64,000 nt of DNA, taken from the NCBI GenBank assembly GCA_964036155.1, contig OZ038422.1, positions 71,509,201-71,573,200 of the forward strand, written 5' to 3'. Source of the DNA: Diploscapter coronatus (taxonomy: Eukaryota > Nematoda > Chromadorea > Rhabditida > Rhabditidae). A model generated the notes under the pieces. The model saw nothing but the letters and a program-made list of their open reading frames with translations. It ran no database searches and was not told the DNA's origin. Shown here piece after piece: positions 1 through 11,700 of the stretch (positions are counted from its first letter, which is position 1; each line of letters begins with the position of its first letter). Both the position numbers and the translations under genes were made by a program.

Positions 1-749
1 GAAACGAACATCCCCAACGACAAGGTGCCCAAGGAGTTTGAATTCCAACTGACTGATCTGCTGGCTGATTCAATGGGGAAGCCCAAGTGGAGCATCGGTG
101 TTATTGTGAGTTTAGAGGATAAAATCGCGGAGAATTCATTACATTTCAGATCAACGCTGGAAAACGTTTGATCCACGGTGGAACGGCTGATCCAGTTGCT
201 ATCACGACGGTAATTCATTTTTACGTGATTTTTTAGAGCTCTAATAGAAAGTGTACGGCTTCAAAATATAAAGACAAATAAAATGGTGAAAGTGAATTTT
301 GCTAGATACTTTTTTTAATTTCAAGATATCTTACCGTTTTCAAACTATTTTATATTTGAACAAATTTCAGATCCGCTCGATCGGCAAAGTCTCGGCCGAG
401 GAGAACATCAAACACATGAAGAGAATCACCGAGTTCTACAGTCAACAACTGGGACTGCCCGCTGAAAAGGTCAGATTTTGACTCGAGTTCATTTTTCGAA
501 GGAAATTTAGAAGTCAAACCTTGAATGGGTTATTCCTTTCTCATTCAACTAAATAGGAATATTCAGTTCAAATTTAGCATTTATCGAAAGATAAATAAAT
601 TTTTACAAAGTTTTTTTAATTAGCTAATTTTAACTTCGATCAGTTTTGCTTTTATTTATTACAAAAATCAGGTGTTCGTCAACTTCGTCGATCTTCAGCC
701 TCACTGCGTCGGAATCAACGGAACCACCGTCGCTGAGGCATTCAAATAA
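1..749 (+). CDS. MIF / D-dopachrome tautomerase family protein (5' end outside window)
   Basis: Macrophage migration inhibitory factor family, a small tautomerase-fold protein forming trimers. Four exons: 1-105, 150-209, 371-469, 672-749, all with GT/AG borders and phase 0. Motifs seen include NIPNDKVPKEF at the start, the LIHGGTADPVAI stretch, SIGKVSAEENIKH, and a C-terminus ending HCVGINGTTVAEAFK. The pattern is closer to nematode MIF-2 (which has TNLP...HVGFNGTTVA) than to MIF-1 as I remember them. By that comparison only about six N-terminal residues are missing, including the catalytic Pro that follows the initiator Met, so tautomerase activity cannot be judged here. A poly(A) signal AATAAA lies at 887-892. 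Likely cytosolic or secreted without a classical signal. Family call is firm; the exact subfamily is inferred. Confidence 0.88.
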
Positions 750-1292
750 ATACTCGAGTTGTTATTCTTGAGGACATTAGCAGTTTTGTAGCGACAGTTA
801 CTTGCCAATTTATCTACCCTGCTACGAATTTCACTTGATATTAGTTGTTGTGATCTGAATTCGGTATTTTGAGTTTGTGAAGCGATAATAAATTAGATTC
901 GTTGGTCTACGTGCAGGAATGAGTTTCATCAAGTTTAAACAGATAGTATTTAGCTTTGTGTTGCTGTAATATCACATTTGATTGATGGCAGTAATTTTTT
1001 CATGAGGTTTAAGCTATCAATTGGATAGATTAAAATCTAAACTGATAGAACCAACTGACCAGCAGCATCGCTATTATTTTTGAACGATAAATATTCGTTT
1101 GTAATTATGTTTTTACTCTTAAAACTTTCTATACTATTCTCTATAGCGTATTTTTGCTATTCTACTGTTTATAATACGAGTATGTAGACTTTTCAATTTA
1201 AACTCTTCCAAATTAAAAGAAAGCTCGATGAATTTATTTATGGATTAATTGGTTAGAAAACGTGAACTTTAAAGAATAAAACTTCAATTCAG
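750..1292. other. MIF 3' UTR and gap before the transthyretin-like gene
   Basis: Contains the MIF poly(A) signal at 887-892. An ATG at 919 opens a short hydrophobic frame (MSFIKFKQIVFSFVLL, then stop) that looks like a signal peptide and might be the missing first exon of the next gene, but I found no splice phase that joins it cleanly. Confidence 0.4.
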
Positions 1293-2358
1293 CAATATTA
1301 TGAGAGTACTTTAGGGGGTGAACCAGTATTTGGATCCAGTGGAAAAAGGTATCCTGGAGGGAGGTATGATTATTTGGAATTTCTTTTTGGTAAGTGACAT
1401 TCAATGCCTTACTTTAGAGCTTTCCACGTCGATTGCCTAAGTCTCAGATTCTCGTTGCATTAATCAAACAATAGTTTTCATGAATTACAATTTAGACTAT
1501 CCTGAGGGTACATTATACGAACAAAATGTTCGAGCGAAAGGAGAATTACTTTGCGCTGGAGCTCCATATGAAAATGCAACTGTGAAAATGCACATGATAA
1601 GCAAACGTAAGATCTACATTATTGAATAACTCAGGTCCGTTATTCGAATGTTATTATTTGACGAGTAAAACGTATTATTCAGAACAGAAAAATATCGCAG
1701 TTAATAAAAGTTTTAATCCGCTCAGCAAAAATTATAATAACTATTATGCTTAAAGAATAAATAAAGTATAATTCTAATTCAGAAGACAGTGATCCAACAA
1801 TTGATGTTAGGAGAACAAACGAAAATGGAACATTTTATCTGATAACAGTAGATGGATGGTGCATGTCTGGTATATATGTCAACGAGACGAAGCTCTTCAT
1901 TTACCACACTTGTCAAGTTAATCAAACAGTAAGTCTAAAATAGTTATCGTATTTGTTCCGTAAATCTTGTCATTCTAGAAACATGCGCAATTGCTAAATG
2001 TTAGTGGCTCTTCCTTCTCCCACTAATAAATAGATAGAGAAGAAAACGAAGAATCACTAACATTTAGCATTAGAGCACGTTTCTAGGAAGACAAGATTTG
2101 TAGAGATAATGCGATAATACTCAATAACCTACGAATAATCATCATCGATAAAAAACGACATAATGTGTATAACGAAAAATTCAGGATTGCACGAGAAAAG
2201 TAGAAATTGAAATTCCGATTACATACGTTAACTTTGAAGACATTTACCCCCAAAACGTGTACGACATCGGAACCTTGAATCTCGAAGAGGAGCAACCCAA
2301 TGAGACTTTGGAATGCACAAATTCAACCAACATTGACTATGATGGAAGTTTGCTGTAA
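1293..2358 (+). CDS. Transthyretin-like (TTL/TTR) family secreted protein
   Basis: Nematode transthyretin-like family (PF01060 type): small secreted beta-sandwich proteins, mostly of unknown role. Supported exons: 1293-1389 (uncertain), 1496-1606, 1783-1928 and 2185-2358. The typical family layout is visible: VRAKGELLCAGAPYENATVK near the N-terminus, a polar segment with TNENGTFYLITVDGW in the middle, then a CQVNQ / DCTRKVEIEIP segment and the late YVNFEDIYPQNVYDIGTL block that family members share. Exon phases from 1496 onward are consistent. The first exon carrying the signal peptide is not resolved: 1293-1389 is open and phase-compatible but has no obvious start, and an alternative in-frame ATG is at 1480. 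Family call is good; the N-terminus is open. Confidence 0.8.
1962..2099. repeat. Intronic foldback (inverted repeat, MITE-like)
   Basis: Arms of about 50 bp at 1962-2012 and 2051-2099 are near-complementary (both read AAATCTTGTC...CTAGAAAC...TGCTAAATGTTAGTG in the same sense after inversion), with a ~40-base loop. It fills much of the last intron of the transthyretin-like gene. No coding capacity. Either a MITE or a structured intron element. Confidence 0.8.
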
Positions 2359-3225
2359 AATCTTCTAGTATTGATTTTGATTGCGAAAAGAACAAATTTC
2401 TATGCTTGGCAGAAAAACCTCGATTCTTCGCGACTTTTCCCTTATAAGCAAAATAGTACATAGAACATATATTCTACTCGATACCTCTTAGTCGTAAACG
2501 TTTTGAGTCGCCATGTTGAAAAAATCATATTACTTTTCTGACGTCACATATTCTTATTCTATTTTGCATGTTCTGATATTGTAAGATTTTCAATTGGTTA
2601 TTGTATCGATCAAATGAAGCGACAGTTTGCGTGTGTCAAAAAGTGCCTTGCGAAAAACGCGCGTATATTGCGCGTCACGACCATGCGCAAAGACGGAGAT
2701 TAGAACACTGAAGAAAGGAAAGTCAATGGGGAGCAATAAAAAAAGCGGTACGCAATTTCCTCTACCTTTCTTGCCCTTTTCCTGTTTTTCAACACACGAA
2801 CTTTCATCTCGTTTGATCAGAACAATATTACTTCGATAATTATTTGAAACGTATTTCGTTTTTGTCAATTTTCATTAATCGAGTAATAAATTGGTCTGTT
2901 CTCATCATTTTACACTGAAATAATCAAAAAACTAGCCTTTTTCCCTTATCAGGTCGGCTGCCATTTGGTAGCCTGAAATAAAAGGGAATAGAAATTCACT
3001 GACGAAACAGAAAAAGGAAAGATAACATCCTTCAAACAGAATGAGAAGCTCCTGGTCGAGGAATTATGGAAGTACAGCGATAAATTGATAATTGATAACG
3101 AAGAAGAAAAGTCAATGCATTTCGCGTCGACCTTAAAATTTTGGTTTCAGAAAATTCCGCTTTCATTCTAAACTAAACTAAACTATTTTCTTTTAATTGA
3201 TTTTTCAGGGCAAATTCAACCGAAA
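2359..3225. other. Intergenic region
   Basis: Short overlapping frames on both strands (2590-2868) but no splice logic, family motif or start context. A CpG-containing patch at 2640-2700 stands out from the AT-rich surroundings. A TTTTTCAG at 3201-3208 just before the protease ATG is a likely trans-splice or 5' UTR acceptor. Confidence 0.5.
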
Positions 3226-6200
3226 ATGAAGCTGCTTGTAGCACTTTGCCTGGTGGGTTTTAGCTATGCCGTCGTCGTCAAAATCCCGATGGAAAGGATA
3301 AAATCAATTCGAGAACAACTAATTCAAAAGGTAAAAAATAAACTTATTCATTACTCATCGGGAAATATCATGACGGATAAAATGCCATAAACAAAAAGAA
3401 ATCTTCTTGAGAAAAAAAAATCAACTGCGCCATAATGTAATTTTCAATTAGAAACCTGAATTTCGGCATCTAAAATTAAAATTAAAAAATCATTGATCGA
3501 CACTCATATCTCTGCATGAAGTATCTAGATCTACTTTAGAAGTTAATTGAAATAACAACCCTCACAGCACAAACATTCAGGGCCAATGGCAACAATTCGA
3601 AGAGCGACGAGCTCGATTGAATAACCTGATTAGTGGATCGCAAATCGGATACGATTACACTGATACTGAATACATCGGAAACGTCTCGATCGGAACCCCA
3701 CCGCAACAATTCAGAGTTATTCTTGATACCGGATCTTCAGGTAACGTGAACGTCAATTCAATGCTTGATCAATAAAAATGTTTACTTAGATCTGTGGGTG
3801 CCCGATGTTTCTTGTGGAGGAATTCCTGGGTAATTTATTTCATGTGATTTTTTTTTATAGTTGTATTATATTTTAGATGCCCTGATTATTGCACGGCTCT
3901 TCAGGATGAGTGCCCGGAATTTTGCAATGTGACTGCTGGGTAAGAACCGAGTTTGGGAATATTGGCACTAAATCATTATTTCATATGCATCCGGATCCGA
4001 TTTTTTACACGTTTCCTTACTCCTACATACTTTCAGCGGGATCGTTTCTGAACACGAAATGCTAGACTTTTGATTTTCATAACAAAAAGTCCAAATTTGA
4101 TCTCTTACTGGAATTCTTAACATGTTCAGACTTTATAAATTCGACCAAATTTAAGCTGTTGCAAGTACGTGCACACCACACCGAGAAGTCCTTTGAATCG
4201 GGCTATTCTCAGCAACGTCAGACGACCTACCATTTTCGCTAACAATCCCTGTGGTCAGTTCAGTTCAATAGCGAAAAAGAGAATTCCTCAAAATCTTCAG
4301 ACCAGAAGGTTCGCTTCGACAGCAGCCAGTCGTCGACCTACTCCTACGACGGAGCCCATTGGAGCATCCAATATGGAACTGGTTCGGCAGTCGGATTTCT
4401 CGGAAGTGACAAAATCTGCGTAAGAATGAAATTCTTGTGATAGCTGATTACTTGAGTTGGAAATATGAACTCTTTGATTCTCGTCAGCAAAATCGGAAGC
4501 TGAAATTGAATGTCGCGAGAAAATGAATACTTTAAACATCCTTGCGAAAATGCGTATAGACTTTGTAAGAATTGTGGAACTGCAATTTTATGGTCATAAA
4601 ATGAGAAAACTCTAGAATTTGGTTAAAAGAAATGTCGTTGAAATAACTCCTTTTTATTAGGAAAGTCGAGTATTGTTTATTAAACTATGCAATATCTGTG
4701 GTAATTCTAATTGGCGCAGGCGATCTATTAGCTGAAGGCGTTGGCAGAACGTTCAGAACAGCCACAGGTCTAGCGTCACTTATCGTGCTTGACATTGACC
4801 AATTTTGAAGCTCTTTGTGAACACTTCTAAATCTTCTGCGTCGTTTCTTGAAATCGTCGATTATCATACCTGTTCAACAGTAAATATGGCAGAATGATAG
4901 AGTCGAAAAATAGAAGATTGATACTTTCGTAAATGAGCAAACTCATCGGCGAATTAGGATCTAATGAATGGTGCTCCCAAACTAGATAGAATATGAACTC
5001 AAGAATGACCATTGTTGCAACCTAAAAATCACCGGTTAAAGCGGTGCTAATTTTGATAGCTTGAAACATTATTTAATTTTTGAGAAATATCATGCAAATG
5101 AACAATAATGCTTCTAAGCATTTTATCTTGCCAAATTGCAATTGGAATTTTTTCGAATGCTCTAACTGAATTCAGAAAGTTTACCTGAACGGTCATTCGT
5201 ATCTCTGAATTCTTTTGAAACGTGATCCGCTTCGTTACAAACAGATAAGTGATAAGCAAAATGTAAACAACCATATTAACGTAGCCAGTTATGTAGTTTG
5301 AAATCGTATTCAAGCTAGACGTTTTTAACTTTTGATAGCTAATCAAGGTTTCAAGCTTACGTTCTGAAAATTAGAACCGAGTAAGGTTTTCGGATATCGA
5401 CTCCCCAAATTAGCTTATCAGAATTGTAAGCACAACCCATTAGAGGCGTTAATGATACAATAAATGTTAGGAGATAGAGCGATATAAAAGTGGATAAAAA
5501 TCCCTGAAATTTACAGACAATTGTAGTCAAATTTTATTTCAACTCCAAAAAAAATAAGGATCAATTCTTCCTTCGTGTCTTACTTTTCAATTTAAGCCTT
5601 TCAAATTATTGAAAAAAATTCATACCTTGACAACCTTCTCTGTAATTATTTTACTCGACTTGATAGGAAAAACCAAGCAAGTTACTCTGTGCGAAGTCAA
5701 TATCAAACTCAAGAAAATGATGAACATGTACGTTAGCAAATTAATTGCGCCAATAATCTAAAATCACCTAATCACTACCATAAAACTATTATAATATTTC
5801 AACCGTATATGGAAATCTCGTTTCATAACAATCCACACCGCAAAATGCTAGAATTACTCCGATAATTTCGCTGATATAAATCTGAATTGACCCGAACGAA
5901 ATGATACGAAGCAACAAAAATGCAGCACTCGGTCCAGAAAATCGAGCCAAATTCTTAATTCCCTAAATTTTTTATTTTGATTTCTATAAATTTTGTTTGC
6001 AACTTGGAAACGACGGATTGGTTAATAGCGAAATGAGGAATTGCGAAAATGATGGGACGTAATAGTAAAATAGATAAACAGCATGAGAAAGGAAGGGATA
6101 CCTCATTTTCGCGTTCTTCAAATCGTTACGTCGCCATACCGTCAATCCTTTACTCTCAACTGCTGTTCTGCTCAGGGATAAGTTTTCTGGTTTTGAGGAA

Positions 6201-8627
6201 AAACGCCAAAAATTAGCATACATAACACATTTCTTACCATGAAAAATATGAATTGAAGACAAATTGATAAAATGCATATAAGAATAATATAAGCTCCAGC
6301 ACCATACAATTTTAGCGAATAAACAGGAAACACAGGATCAGGACGCGATATATTACCGTTCATCAGTTAATCCTACGATATTTCTAAATTTTCAAACCAA
6401 CGAACGTCAATTTATGCTATCGAAAATCTTTCTGAAGAAAATTCCTAATATAAGTAGCGCATAATCGTTAATTTTATAGCTTACCGGGATAATGCAATTT
6501 TCAAACAAATCAAATTACCTTCAAGGAAGTTAGCTAAAATATATCCAGGTGACGAAAATATAGTCCAAAAAGCAATTTTAAAAGTCGAAATCTTGACGGA
6601 ATAAATTTCACACGCTCAATAAATTTTTATAAAAAAAAAAGCGCAGTGTTACGAACAGGGAATTGATTTTAAAAATACACAAATAGGGATTGTGAGTATT
6701 TTTGCATTTCTATAAAACTTTTGATCTTTTGAACTCTTAACTTACAAATAGTCTGAACTTTGAACCATGTGAGAAATAATCCGAGAAATTTTGTGGATAC
6801 ATTTTTACGGACATCACACTTCCGAATCTAAATTTTATCGATTAAAATTTTCCAAATACGAGCCTAAAGAAGCCAATTACGAAATTTTTCTAGCAAAGAA
6901 AAACTTCAAGAGTTTTCAGCTCGGCAATACCCCTGTCTGCAACACTCAGAAGTTCGGACAGGCCACCGAAATCGCTGACTTTTTCTCTGGACAGCCTTTC
7001 GATGGTACGATTTTTTCGATTTTTATTCATCAAGCTGACACATTTCAGGAATCTTCGGAATGGCGTGGCCTCAACTGTCCGAGCAGAAAGTGAACCCCCT
7101 GCTCTTCCAAGTCATGAATCAACTCGACAAGCCGCTCTTCATGGTTTGGCTCGATGAGTAAGAAATCGTGTATTTTAGAAAATTTATTTGAATAGTGTCA
7201 TAGACAAAGACATGTTGTAGAGATTTTTCTGGCATATTTTTCATCTGGTTGACATAGATCATCACAAAAAGATAGTGTTAGAGAAAAAATGAATATCTCA
7301 AAGATGAAAACGTAACTTTCGAATTACATATTTTCATAATTTTAAAACTTCGCGGTTGTTATGCCCATTTTGAAATGGCGTTAGTTTAGACGTGGCCCAT
7401 CTTCTCAAGGCACTGCAGCGGCTCTGTTCACTTACGGAGCAATGGACACAGTCAACTGCAACACGGCTGTCAGCTACGTCCCTCTCAGCTCTCAGACTTA
7501 TTGGCAATACGCCATTCAAGGAGTTTCTGCCGCATCTTACTCGAATCGCCAGACTTATCAGGCAAGATTTTCTCTAGTTTGAAAGGGGGATGCAATCTTG
7601 TTGATTTATGAGACAATACTAACAATGAAACTAATATCACGAAGTTTCTCGGCAGACTCACGATTCTGAAATACATTTTTTTCTTAGGAAACGAAGTCCT
7701 ACCTTGATCAAACCGACAGTCTCTGCATATTTTTCTAATTTTCTATCTTGGTTATTTTTACGAGACAATTTTCAGGTAATTTCTGACACGGGCACCAGTT
7801 TGATTGGAGCTCCTGTAGCTGTGGTCGATGGAATCGGAAAGGCTCTCGGCGGCACATACGATCCCTTTGTCGGAGCGGTAATTTACAAGATTCGAATTTT
7901 TATGACGATGTATTTTTCAGTACACGTTGCCTTGCGGCTCAACCCCTGCTGATATCGTTCTGACGATCAATCAGAACACTTACAAAATGAGCTATAAACA
8001 ATACTTCGTAAGTTTGCCAGAAGTGCGCAATAAAAATAAAGCAAATGAAAAACGAGGAAAAATTGACAAAATCGTTCCGCATGCTGGCTGGTGCAGAAAT
8101 ATAGGGTTTAGAGGACTTTGAAAAATCAAATACAACTTCGGGTCTGAATTTTTCAAATTCCCCATCCCTCTCGTTATACATTAATGAGTGCTAGTGTAAG
8201 ATAAGCAGTGAACTATTTATGCTCATAACATCGCGATGCAATGGACTAGTTGAAATCCGAAATCTATTTTCAACTTCCAGATTCAACTTGACCAGTATTG
8301 TCTGATCGGATTCTTCTACATGGGTGGTGGCGGCTTTGGGTAAGAAATTTGATTTGTGGCACATCAGTATGTGAAATTTGATGTGCTACGAATCAAAATT
8401 TAGTCGGTAGTTAATGAAACTCAAGATCTATTTTAAGACCTCAATGGATTCTGGGAGGTGGGTTTGAAAATTATGTGAAGTTGGCTTGAAATTTGAAATT
8501 CTTTCTTGAAAATCCCGAAATTCTGCATTATGAACCCATTTCAGATCCATTCATTCGCGCTCAATGCCATGTGTTCGACATGAAGAATGCTCGCGTTGGT
8601 TTCGCCACTGCAAAGCACAAAAATTAA
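3226..8627 (+). CDS. Secreted aspartyl protease (pepsin/cathepsin D-like, nematode ASP family)
   Basis: Family A1 aspartic endopeptidase. Starts [15 protein letters not shown], a signal peptide, then a propeptide with the basic [14 protein letters not shown] segment. Catalytic motif 1 is [13 protein letters not shown] (exon before 3741 joined to exon at 3790); motif 2 is [13 protein letters not shown] (about 7780). The flap region has [15 protein letters not shown], followed after a 2.5-kb intron (4420-6919) by [15 protein letters not shown] and [11 protein letters not shown] Cys-rich loop (CPDYC...DECPEFC) follows the first active site, as in several nematode ASP proteins. The last exon ends in [20 protein letters not shown] at 8695-8700. 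The joins between 3943 and 4300 are unresolved; a small exon may be missing. Likely gut lumen or lysosomal digestion, by family. Confidence 0.92.
4685..6363 (-). CDS. Serpentine (7TM) chemoreceptor-like protein nested in protease intron
   Basis: Multi-exon gene wholly inside intron 4420-6919 of the aspartyl protease, on the opposite strand. Start at 6363 (MNGN...). Hydrophobic segments in order: [19 protein letters not shown] (TM1), [20 protein letters not shown] (TM2), a TM3 exon near 5850-5960 ending [11 protein letters not shown], which resembles a degenerate E/DRY region, a TM4 exon near 5640-5755 ([16 protein letters not shown]), a ~5400-5510 exon, a TM5 exon near 5050-5340 ([17 protein letters not shown]) followed by [15 protein letters not shown], then TM6-TM7 (4870-5015; [13 protein letters not shown]). 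A 43-base intron joins TM7 in exact phase to a Ser/Pro-rich tail ending at 4685. Nematode 7TM receptor is well supported; the sr- subfamily and some exon ends (mainly TM1-TM2) are not. Confidence 0.75.
8345..8401. repeat. Short intronic hairpin
   Basis: Arms 8345-8366 and 8379-8401 (AAATTTGATT.GT.GCACATCA and its imperfect inverse) with a 12-base loop, in the last intron of the aspartyl protease. Confidence 0.65.
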
Positions 8628-8785
8628 ATTCAAGCACCACAAAATCATCGACAATTAGAGCTCGATACTTTGTTACATATTCTCGTCGATTTTCAATAAA
8701 TTTCATTTTAACTTTTCGATCTTTCAACAACAAAAATCAACAACGTTTGTTCTAATAGAAACAACTGCTCTTTGTATCTTGTAGG

Positions 8786-11700
8786 CTATGAATGTTTGCT
8801 TCTTTCCGCCAGCCAATTGCAAAAGTTCAGGTGAAGATTCGAATGAGTCAGAGGTTTGTGGCGTTTCTATAATTTATTTTATAATTGATGTTTCGTGAGT
8901 TTATTTTAATTTTTACCTTAGCGTACTGCTCCAAGTCCTTGATCATGTGCATATCCGGTTCTGGATAGCTTCCGCCGAATTTCTGCACAGCCTGATTCAA
9001 CAATTCCCACGGCTTTCTGGAATTATCGTTTCTTTCGAAGACAATCATTCTCCATCAAAGATAAAGTTGATCTTCACGAATCAATTATGTAACAAATTTA
9101 TGAATACTATGTAATTTAGAAAAATCTAATATTTGGATTCTTTACCTGGTAGCAAGTTGCGGATCCAGTTTGTGCGGCCCGGTTGAAGTGACCGAGTTGA
9201 GCAGGTTATTGGCGAATTGACCGACTGCTTTCTCTCGTCTCTGCAAAATGCCATCTCATTTGGATGAAAAAATGATAGCACATGGATTTTTTTGTCTTTC
9301 AATGTAAAAATTTGACAATTTTACTCGAAATTGGCGGTAATTTTGATAAGAGCCTACCTTTCTGAGCAACTTGAGTTCCTCTATGATAGACTCGCTGAGC
9401 GCATTCGCCAGATCGGGGTTGTCCACATCTGCCCGGAAAATAGCACCTGTGCCCAGAGGGGCTGAGGAGCCACCCCGAACGCCTTCTTCTTCGTCCTCTT
9501 CAACTAGCAAGTTCAATTTGGGATGACCCTGAAAATTTTTGTAGTTAGTAAAAATAATTGAAAATGTCGATTTGAATTACTCGATCTCTTCTTTTAGCTG
9601 TTTTGAAAATAATCGAAGAAAATGGAAACTCTTACGATGAAGAACGTGCGAATGAGCGAGAGAATCGTGAGAGCGGCCACGTCGTCCGTCAGACAGGCGC
9701 AGCACAGGAGACGCTTCACAAAGGCTGCAACTCGGGGAAGGGGAACCTGAAAAGAAAGATTACAAAGCCGTTTTTTCATCTATTAGAATCTGAAGATGAC
9801 ATTTCGATTTCAACAAATTTGATGAATTGCATTACATTACATTTTTGGAAATTTTATCGTCAAAGGATCCGTAAAATCGATTAAAACTCTAGTTCACCTG
9901 CTTCCTCCTGTCCAAAATCATGATATGCAGCGTTTTCGTGAGAACGAGCAATTGAGTGTGGCGATTTTCTGGCTTCTTCTCGAGTGGGAGCAAATTCAGA
10001 AGGGAATAGATGCTTCTGAAAATAAGTATTTTTTTAGGGAAAAAACGATTCTGAATTATAGAATGTTACTTGTAGAATCTGCCGGGATCGATGTTGAGCA
10101 GCTGGCCTTCCCCAGACAGAATCACGAATGCAGTGTGGATGGAATGCAGGCGGTCGACAACCCGGAGATCCTGCAATTTCAAAACTAGAAATAATCGAAT
10201 GGGAAAATTAAAAATAAAGAATTAGAAACGAGATTTGTATTTTAACAATATTTAGAATTTAGAATAGAACTGAAATTGGAATATCACCTTTCATCTCACG
10301 CTGAGAAAAATTTCATTTTTTATAATTTTTTATAAATTTTTATGAAATTGAAAAAATACCGACCTCCCGATCGACCAAATCCTCCATAGTTGCGAGGATG
10401 TCGTCGAAGAACTCGATGCTCAGCAAGTGGGCGAATTTACTCAGACCTGTAAATTTGAATACTTTTGGTTGGTCTAATTATCGGAAAATTAAACATTTTG
10501 AATTGAATTCTGTCTATTGGTTCGAATAAAAACGCATACTGATACGAGTTATTTAGAAGGTTTTGCAAGGAAATAATCGATTAGAGCCATTTCTTTTCTG
10601 AAAAATCAGATCCTGACCTTCAAGTGTAGGCTCGAGTAGAGAAACATTGGGCATTCGTTTGAGAATCGAGAAGAAACATTGGAAAATGTGCTTCATCGCT
10701 TCGGTCGCCTGAAAATTAGACTTTTAGCATTAATATTTCTTTCGATAAATCCAGAACTATGTAATTTGGAATTGCATGTTTCATTCAAATGGATAAATCG
10801 GAACTCAAATTATTGCATTTCCCGAGAACAGGCTCCTGCAGAATTTTCGATTTTGCATAACGAACTAGAATTGGTGCGCAAAAATTGTAAAATTTTCGAA
10901 AATACAACGAAATGATTTCAATTTCATTTAAAGATACAATAGTAATTTACCCGCTTGAGTTTAGTGCTGATGGATTCCTGAGCCTCGATCAACTTCAAGT
11001 CCGCTTCCACCCTTTCTAGCTGCTTCTTGTACTGAAAATACCAAGTATGCTAGTTTTAAAGAAAGACAGTTTTACTTTTCTCGTGGACTTGTTCTCCCTC
11101 TCCTGCTTGATCTGATACTTCTTCGCTGTCAGACGACTCTTCTCATTGTGATTCTCTTCTTTTTTCACTTCCTAAAATTAGTTTCAAAATTCACAAAATG
11201 AAAAATGAAAAATTGAATACCGTAATATTAGCGTTAAGAAGAGTGGCGACGAGTTGAGCAGGAACACGGCCTTTTCGTTTGGTTATAATCGCAGAAATGC
11301 TTCTGAATTCACGAAATTTTAGGAAAATATATTTTTCGAAAGTGAACTGCAAACATCTTTTGTCAGGGTGCTTGTTCTTCCATTTTTCTCGCCGAAAAAA
11401 GTAGAAAAGTAATGCTTACCTGGCAGTAAAAAGCGTCATTTGCAGGCTGATGTCCTCTTTGAACACTCGCGAAATCGCACCACACACTTCTTCGACTACC
11501 TGAAAGATATTGTTATAATTACAATTTAAAAATTGTTTTTACCGTTTTATTCCTAGAAAGCGAAGTCCGGACCAGCGCAGACACGATGTTTGTGGAGTAA
11601 TTGAAATGGGGAGAGGAAAGCACCAAACGGGATACGGCCTGAAAAATAAACATTAATGAAAAATAACATGGTTCTTATCCATTTTTGGAAACTCAAGAAA

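Noticed and set aside
2590..2868. Overlapping open frames of 70-92 codons on both strands
   Set aside because: No splice sites, motif or start context; composition explains it.
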